Assembly (NCBI RefSeq): GCF_000003815.2
Contig: NC_049979.1
Span: 28,080,249 to 28,144,248, forward strand
Reading direction: 5' to 3'
Origin: Branchiostoma floridae
Lineage: Eukaryota; Chordata; Leptocardii; Amphioxiformes; Branchiostomatidae
DNA length: 64,000 nucleotides
Position numbers and translations under genes: made by a program. Positions 24,101 to 33,100 of this stretch are shown in pieces; the stretch's first letter is position 1, and every line of letters begins with the position of its first letter. The notes beneath the pieces were generated by a model. It made no database searches. It had not been told where the DNA came from and saw only the letters and a list, made by a program, of their open reading frames with translations.

Positions 24101-27100
24101 CCCTATCCCTGGTGCTGACTGTGTTTCCCTATCCCTGGTGCTGACTGTGTTTCCCTGTCCCTGGTACTATATTTCCCTGTTCTTGGTGCTGACTGTGTTG
24201 TGTTTCTCTGTCCCTAGTGCTGACCATGTTTCCCTGTCCCTGGTGCTGACTGTGTTTCTCTGTCCCTGGTACTGATTGTGTTTCCCTGTCCCTGGTGCTG
24301 ACTGTGTTTCCCTGTCCCTGGTGCTGACTGTGTTTCCCTGTCCCTGGTGCTGACTGTGTTTCCCTGTCCCTGGTGCTGACTGTGTTTCCCTATCCCTGGT
24401 GCTGACTGTGTTTCCCTATCCCTGGTGCTGACTGTGTTTCCCTGTCCCTGGTACTATATTTCCCTGTTCTTGGTGCTGACTGTGTTGTGTTTCTCTGTCC
24501 CTAGTGCTGACCATGTTTCCCTGTCCCTGGTGCTGACTGTGTTTCTCTGTCCCTGGTACTGATTGTGTTTCCCTGTCCCTGGTGCTGACTGTGTTTCCCT
24601 ATCCCTGGTGCTGACTGTGTTTCCCTGTCCCTGGTGCTGACTGTGTTTCTCTGTCCCTGGTACTGACCGTGTTTCCATTTCCCAGGTACTGACTGTGTTT
24701 CCCTGTCCCTGTTGCTGACTGTGTTTCCCTATCCCTGGTGCTGACTGTGTTTCCCTATCCCTGGTGCTGATTGTGTTTCCCTATCCCTGGTGCTGACTGT
24801 GTTTCCCTGTCCCTGGTGCTGACTGTGATTCCCTATCCCTGGTGCTGACTGTGTTTCCCTGTCCCTGGTACTATATTTCCCTGTTCTTGGTGCTGACTGT
24901 GTTGTGTTTCTCTGTCCCTAGTGCTGACCATGTTTCCCTGTCCCTGGTGCTGACTGTGCTTCCTTGTCTCTGTTGTTGACTGTGTTTCCTTGTCTCACAC
25001 AAACTGATTGTATCCAACTTAATGCAGGTATGGTCGCTGAGCGGGATCTAGTCAACTTGATGACTGATCCAAGGCTGTCATCTGACCGGACAATCTACGG
25101 AAATGTCGTCTTCTTCAGGGACGTGGTGTTCCAGCAAGAGGCATTCATCAATGGCACTGTGAATGGGATCGATCTGAAGACAGTGACTCAGGACCAACAA
25201 ACTTGTTACAATGTAAGTATTGTTGTGTCCGTACATTACAATATAATGGTTAGTTCCCATGTAGAAGGTGTGGTCATGTGGCATAACAGCAGAGTATTCA
25301 GGTCAGAACGCGTACTGTAAATGCATTTAAGTTCGCAGAGATTTAATTTCGCGGTAGCGGGAAAATGGAGTTATCCCGGTGATTTTAAGTTCGCGGTAGC
25401 ACCATGCACTGTAGTCTCTTACTGTTATGGGAAAATGTCTGCGGTGGTTTTAGATTTACTGTAAAGCGGCCACCGTGAACATTAAACCATCAAGAAAGTT
25501 TCTGCATTTACAGTAGGTTGTGTGTTCGAATCCTGTCATGCTACTGCTCTTGTGCCCTTGGCAAAGGCACTTAGCATGACTTTCTTCACTTCACTCATGT
25601 GGAAATGAGCAGCTTAGGTCAGAGATGTAGTGGTTAAAGAGACCATAATTTAAACCAGGGACAGCAATTAAACAAAGGCTGGTTCAAATTTGAATTCATT
25701 GAGAAGAATACTGATCATTGAGAGGTTGAAAAGTGTATAGTTTTAGTTGTACATGTACAAGTATGAAAGTAACAAACGGTGCATATATTTCCAGACTGTC
25801 CAGTACCAGACAAAGGAACTGCAAGATAAGGTGCTACAACAATGTCAAGACATCAGCTCGCTACAGTACAAAGCAAAAGGTATGGAAGTAGAACATGAGA
25901 TTGAATTTTGTGAGAAACAATTCATATGTTTTCATGTAATCTAAAGTTTGGGATGTCCCTAAAGCTCAGCTGGTAGCAGCATCACAGTTGAGCTCCTGGT
26001 TCCAATTTGTTGGTACCTGCGAGGCCAGGTTCAAATCCTAGATAGGGCATCTTGGTTGTTGCCTGCAGCTGTATTTCAGAAGGGACGGGAATTGGGTGTC
26101 ACATGAGCAAGGTGGTGCCTCAAACACATTAAAGTGGAAGGGCTACCAACCCTTCCTTGTATAGATATACCCTGCTACTGAACAGCAAAGAACTTGAGGC
26201 CCTATGTGCCACTAGACAGGATTGGTCTGTAGATGTGGTAATATTTGAAGAAAAAAAAAGGAAAGTGATCTTGACCAGTTTTAGCTCACTGAAGAGCTAG
26301 TCTTCCACTGGTAGTGACAGAGAGGACAGATGCTATGTACAGTATTTACAGGTTCATTGAACCTAGGAAATTCCCCTAGCTCTTTACGATGACCATAATA
26401 AACAGTGGACCACAGCTTAATATCCCATTCTAAAGACTGCAATCCTTTCCAGTAGCGTGCATGTTGGGTGAGGGACACAACCAGAATCGCAGCGTCTAGT
26501 TCCAGAGGCAGAGTCGCTAACCACTGGACTATGCACGCTATCATATTGGATCCATGGCTGTCATGACCATAGCTGTAACTGTTGAATGAAGTATGTTACA
26601 GTGTACTAACCCCTATAATTTTTCCGTCCCAATAGATGCCATGGAAGCCATTCACCACTTTGTGTTGGCCCAGTCATTCCCTCTCACTGCTGCCAGAAGC
26701 TTCCACTCCTTTCACATGGAGGGTGAGACATGGCTGGCTGCAGCTAACCTCAGGGATGACAGTAGCTTCTGTACCTCCTCCCCACTCTACACATGGGATG
26801 TGGGAACTAGTCAGTTCATTCCAGCAGGCAAGTCTTACCCTTGATAAGTGTGTTTTTGTCTACGATGTCAATGTGTTTGTCAACCTTCTACTATTTATTG
26901 ATGTATATAACACTCAAACCATCATGTGCAGGTATATAAAACGCTGTCCCCCTAATTTGGATAAAACAACAAAAACTACTGACGATGCATTAAAAAGCAA
27001 GTGAATCAAAAGAGAAGCTCAAAATTTGTTCTGTTGACTTCTATAGACCAATTATAGCACAATGTAAGAAAGAGTTCTGTTGTAGCTTTTTTGTGACCTT

Positions 27101-30100
27101 TGGGACTGTAATCATGTGACTGTTTCTCACAGCTGTTGTAATGTTTCTGTCATTTTTTCTGACATGTTTTGTACACAACTCTGTGTAGTAAGGAATGTTG
27201 GTGACAATACGCCTGTCAGACAAATACTGTAAATGCATTTAAATTTGCAGGGATTTAATTTCGTGGTAGCAGGAAAAAGACTGTTTGCTGTGGTTTTAAG
27301 TTTGTGGTGGCACCATGTACTATAGTCTCTAATTGCCATGGAAAAATGTTTGCGGTGGTTTTAAGTTCATGGTGAATTTGCAAAAACCGCAAATATAAAA
27401 CCACCGCGAAAGTTTATGCGTTTACAGTAGCTAATTGTTGATTGTCTCATACATGTCATCCATCTCTTGACAGACATTAAGATTACAAATGGAGCCAGAG
27501 CTTGGCACTATTTCAACATCACTGAGGGACACCACACTCGTCATTTCCTGGTGATTGCCAATCAAGCTCTACAAAGTTGCCCTGAGAGTAAGTAAAACCA
27601 TTTCGCTGTGGGGAAGCCAAAGTAAAGGCTTTTTTTATATTGAAAGAAAGTGTGCATGTCCAACTGCACACAAGTTAGAGAAACAAATTCAAGTTTCTTG
27701 TCATTTCCTATAAGTTCATGACATCCATACAAAGTATAATTCTAGAAACCAGGAAGAGTCCTAACAACAACAACAAGCTTTATTGACACAACAAAAAGTA
27801 CAGTGACTTTTGTATGCTCAACAATACACTACAAACTAGGAATACAGAGTAAATATTAGTCAGAATTCTACTAATTGATGTATGACATTAAAAACAGGGG
27901 AGCTAAATGTGAATGCCATTATCTTTTCTAATTACAAAGCAATCTTACCTATCATAGCATTATGAGAGCTGTAGGATATAAAGATATAGTCTTGTATTGA
28001 GTATCATGAAAGCTGTATTGTATGCTTTAAAGTGCCTTATCTGAGAAATAAAGAGGATTTCCTTGCTGCAATTAAACAAGTATAGAAATATCTAACAATT
28101 TGATTCTGGGCCAGTGAAAAGTTGATGTGGACATTTGTAGGGCAAGTTCATTTTCAACATGCTTAACCCTGCAGTGTGACATGTTTCATTTCTCCAGGCC
28201 TCCCAGCAGATGTATCCCAGCTCTTTGAATACAATGCGGAGATCAAATCCTTCACCCTCTACCAGAGCCTGCCTACACATGGGGCCAAGGACTTCGTGTC
28301 CTTCAGGCTGGGGACCGATACCTACCTGGCAGTGGCTAATAGTGAGGATGTCGAGGGTGAGGGGACGTCAACCATCTTCAGGTTCAACCAAGAGGATCGA
28401 CAGTTTCAACCACACTGGAACATTCCAACTGCAGGTAGGATTTTTTTTATACAAGTGACAGTCACCTATATTCACTGCAGAATGTAGATGGCAAAAAATT
28501 TTGGAAACCAATAAACAAGTATATGTGAAAGAATAGAAAAGAAGAATGTAATGATTGCCATATGCTACCCTGTGTGTTTCAGCATTTGCTCAATCTTTCT
28601 GACCAATTAGATTTCATACTGAATGCAACTTTTTGGGGCCAAGCTTTTTTATTTATAGGCATGCATACATTAGTTTTGGGATCCCCAGGGTAGTCATCCA
28701 CATAATCAACATCGCCTTATTTCCACTTTCCATATGTTTAGTACCTGCATCAACCAACCTGTTGTTAACTGCATTAATGTTCCAGAGGCAGTATCTGTGG
28801 ATGCGTTTGAGTACAATGGTACACAGTTCCTGGTGTATGCCAACAGTAAGCTGTTTTGTGAGTTGCAGACACAAGTCTTTGTGTCCAATGATGAAGAGGT
28901 AAGCAAATCTGTTCATAATGTATATATTAACATTTTACTCCCCATATGGATTTTGACCAAACAGTTATCCTGAAGGTATCATTGTGTATATTTTTGGCTG
29001 TAACTAAATGATGGGAAATTTAGTAGTATGCAGTTTAATGTGGGAAATATTCTGAGTTTGACTGGAAACTTACTGTAGGCTTCATAGAGTTGTTATATGG
29101 AATCAAAAGAAAAGAGCAGAAGATGTCATAACAACAAGTGGAAAATGTGTGATAACTCTAACTTCAGTACCAAGGAAAGAAATAACTGAACTATGTTTCA
29201 CTTCCTCCTTTTCAGCCCGGAATTAGATACAAGATAACTATTGGACATTGAAGTGTTGCTGCTGAACTAAAAACCAATTAATTTTCATCAGAAAGAAATT
29301 TTAAAGTGATCACGCCTAACGTTTTGCCAATTTCGATTTTTTTTTAGATTTTGAAAAACTTTGTCATTTCAGGAAACCAATTGGAGATGTGGTTGAGATA
29401 AATGCTTTATGTAACTTTTGTGTTGCAGAGCCAGTTCCAGGCCTTACAGATCATTCCCTCCAGCAGTGCATCTGATGTGACCCATTTTTTTCTGGGCGGC
29501 CTGCCCCATCTGGTGGTGGCTGACATGTATGAAGTAGGGCTGGCTGGCATCAACAACTACAAAATGCACATCAAGGTAGCCACTTATATATTGCATCAGA
29601 TCATACCCATTCAGTCTGTAGCTTCTCGGATTATCCTGACAAGAAATATCAACCTGAAAACTGATGGAAAAGTTTACACAATTCCTCACTGATCTTTACT
29701 CAAAATACATTTTGTTTCTGTAAGAGAACTAGAAAGGCCGACATTTGCTTGAGAGCAAATACAGCATATTTCAGCCATCTCCCTCATGAAACAATAGGCC
29801 TTGAGGTCGTTGACCCCTTTGGCCATTGGAAAATGACCAAAAAAATCCCAAATATATCATTTTAAAGTAGTCCATGCCAAAAATTATACATGGGTCATTT
29901 GAATAGATATCTAGAGCACCCCTTTACCAATTTACGGGTCATTAGGTTGTAAATCGAGGGAACAGGAGCCAAAAATGTCCAAATTTTGTCAAAAAATTGC
30001 CATAAAATCGCAAAATTAAGCATTTTGTTGTACCGTATGGGAAAACTTTTATTGAATTTATGTGCACATAATTGAAGGGCACTTTTATACCAACTTTCAG

Positions 30101-33100
30101 ATCATTTGATTGTAAAACGAGGCTACAGGAGCCAAAAATGTCCTTTTTTGGTAAAAAAATGGCCAAAAATCGCAAAATTAAGTATTTTGTTGTACCGTAT
30201 GGGAAAACTTTTATTTAATTTATGTGCACATAATTAAAGGGCACTTTTATGCCAAATTTCAGATCATTTGGTTGTAAAACGAGGCTACAGGAGCCAAAAA
30301 TGTCCTTTTTTTGGTCAAAAAATGGCCAAAAATCGCAAAATTAAGCATTTTGTTGTACCGTATGGGAAAACTTTTATTGAATTTATGTGCACATAATTGA
30401 AGGGCACTTTTATACCAAATTTCAGATCATTTGGTTGTAAAACGAGGCTACAGGAGCCACAAATGTTCTTTTTTGGTCAAAAAATGGCCAAAAATCGCAA
30501 AATTAAGCATTTTGTTGTACCGTATGCCAAAACTGTAATTGAATCTAGGTGAGCATATGATCAAGGCACCTCTGTACCAAATTTCATGTCATTCGGCTGT
30601 AATACCAGGGTACAGGAGCCCAAAATATACATAAAAATTGACAAAAACCTCAATAAAATCATTTCAAAGGCAGATATGAGAAAAATGAAAAAAACGCCTG
30701 AGGGTATTGGCTTACTCTACCTTTGTGCCAAATTTCAAGTCAATCGGTTAAAAAATGGCGGAGTTGATTCGATTTGAAGATTTGACAGGAGAAAGAAAGA
30801 AAGAAGAAAGAAAGAAACACTAGAAAGGCCAAAATGGCCAAAAACCCTAAAATAACTAATTTTTGAAGTGATCTATGAAGAAAGTGTTGATGGTTTTCTG
30901 TGCTCATATGTCTAATGCACCTCTGTACCAAATTTCAGGTCATCAGCTTGTAATACCAGGGCACAGGGCCCCAAAATATACATATTTTGTCTAAAAATGA
31001 CCAAAAACCCTAAATATCATAAATTCTAAGGCCTCTATCAAGAAAGTGAAAAAAACGTCTGGGGGTATTTGCAATTTCTACCACCCTGCCAAATTTCAGC
31101 TCATTTGGTCTAAAAATGAAAAAATTGAATCCATTTGAAGTATAGTAAATTTGAAATAACAATATATTGCAATCCCATACTATGTATGGATTGCAATATA
31201 ACTAGAAAGGCCGACATTTGCTTAGGAGCAAATACAGCATATTGCAATCCATCTTCATCCTTGAAAAAATCCCCAAATTCAACAATTTGAAGTCATGTTT
31301 GCTCAATGGGAAAATGAAGTACTGTGGGCACTTGTCCTACACACCTTCATGCCGAATTCTAGGTCATTTGGTTTCAATATAAGGGCATAGGAGCCAAAAA
31401 TATACATTTTTTTAGTTAAAAATGGCAAAAAATCCCAAAATGACTCATTTTATAAGTGCTCTATGAAGAAAGTGTTGATGGGATCCTGTTGTCATATGTC
31501 CAATTTACCTTTCTGCCAAATTTCAGGTGATTTGGTTTACATACAAGGGCAAAGAAGCCAAAAATATACATTTTTAGTCAAAAATGGCTGAAAACCCCAA
31601 AATAACTAATTTTTGAAGTCATCTATGAAGAAAGTGTCAATGGGGTCCTGTGAGCATATGTTCAATGCACCTCTGTACCAAATTTCAGGTCATTAGGTTT
31701 TCATACAAGGGTATAGGAGCCAAAAATATACATTTTTTGTCAAAAATGGCCAAAAAGCCTAAAATAACTCATTTTTGGAGTAAACAATGAATAAAGCATT
31801 GATGGAGTTCTGTGGTCATATGTCAAACGCACCTATGTACCAAATTTCATGTCATTTGGTTTTAATACAAGGGCATAGGAGCCAAAAATATACATTTTTA
31901 GTCAAAAATGGCCAAAAACCCTAAAATAACTCATTTTTTAAGCGATCTATGAAGAAAGTGTTGATGGTTTTCTGTGCTCATATGTTTAATGCACCTCTGT
32001 ACCAAATTTCAGGTCATTAGCTTGTAATACCAGGGCACAGGGGCCCAAAATATACATATTTTATCTAAAAATGACCAAAAACCCTAAATATCATAAATTC
32101 TAAGGCCTCTATCAAGAAAGTGAAAAAAACGCCTGGGGGTATTTGCTACTTCTACCACCCTGCCAAATTTCAGCTCATTTGGCCCAAAAATGAAAAAGTT
32201 GAATCCATTTGAAGATTTGACAGGAGGAGAACGAAAGGAAAAACAATATATTGCAATCCCATACTATGTATGGATTGCAATATAATTACGAATACAATAT
32301 ATTTCACCATACCTATGGTATGGCTGAAATATAAATATTCTTTGTAGAGGAAAGAAATAGAAAATTTTAAGTGGTGTACACTGTACATGTACATCACTAC
32401 CTTCAAGCTGCTTTATTCAGTTTCTGGCAGTGAACATACAAAAGGTACTACTGTAAATGCAGAAATGTTCGCAGTGGTTTTTTGTTCACATTTTTTGCGG
32501 TGGCCACTTCAACACATACTTAAATCCAATGGGTATATGGCGCTAAAGCCTGAACTTATAACCACTGCAAAAACTCTATTTTCCAGCTACTGCAAAATTA
32601 AATCCACACAAACTTATTAAATGCATTTACAGTATTAGCCATATCCTACATGTAGTTTTCCTCCTAGACCTCTGGCTTTATCTCAACCTTGCTAAATTGA
32701 CATTTTGACATTCCATTGTTTTCTCATTGATGAATTCAGAACTGTAGTTATACTGAATATTGGGTATGAAAGAATTCTAAAAATGATTTTGTGATGGATG
32801 ACATCATCAAATTTCATTGCTCAAGTAAAGTTTGCAAATTTATTTGTGAGAAATAATGAAAAGTCGAAATGCCCGTTTAGCCAGTGAGGAAACTGTTGGA
32901 GCTCCAAGGAAATGCACTGATGTGGTCTTTTCACATAAGAAATAAAACTTTTTAGGAAATGTATTGATAATATCTAAACAAGTGATAAATTTTGTGTTCT
33001 CACAACTTCAATGTTGATAAGAAGTACTGAATATGATCTTCCAACTGTCCTTTTCTTTTTCTTTAGGTGTATAGATGGTCTCAATATAGGTTGGAGTTTG

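Noticed and set aside
23564-24678. Long minus-strand frames of repetitive Gln/Thr/Arg/Glu sequence
   Set aside because: They are translations of the 26-bp minisatellite, in an intron of a plus-strand gene.
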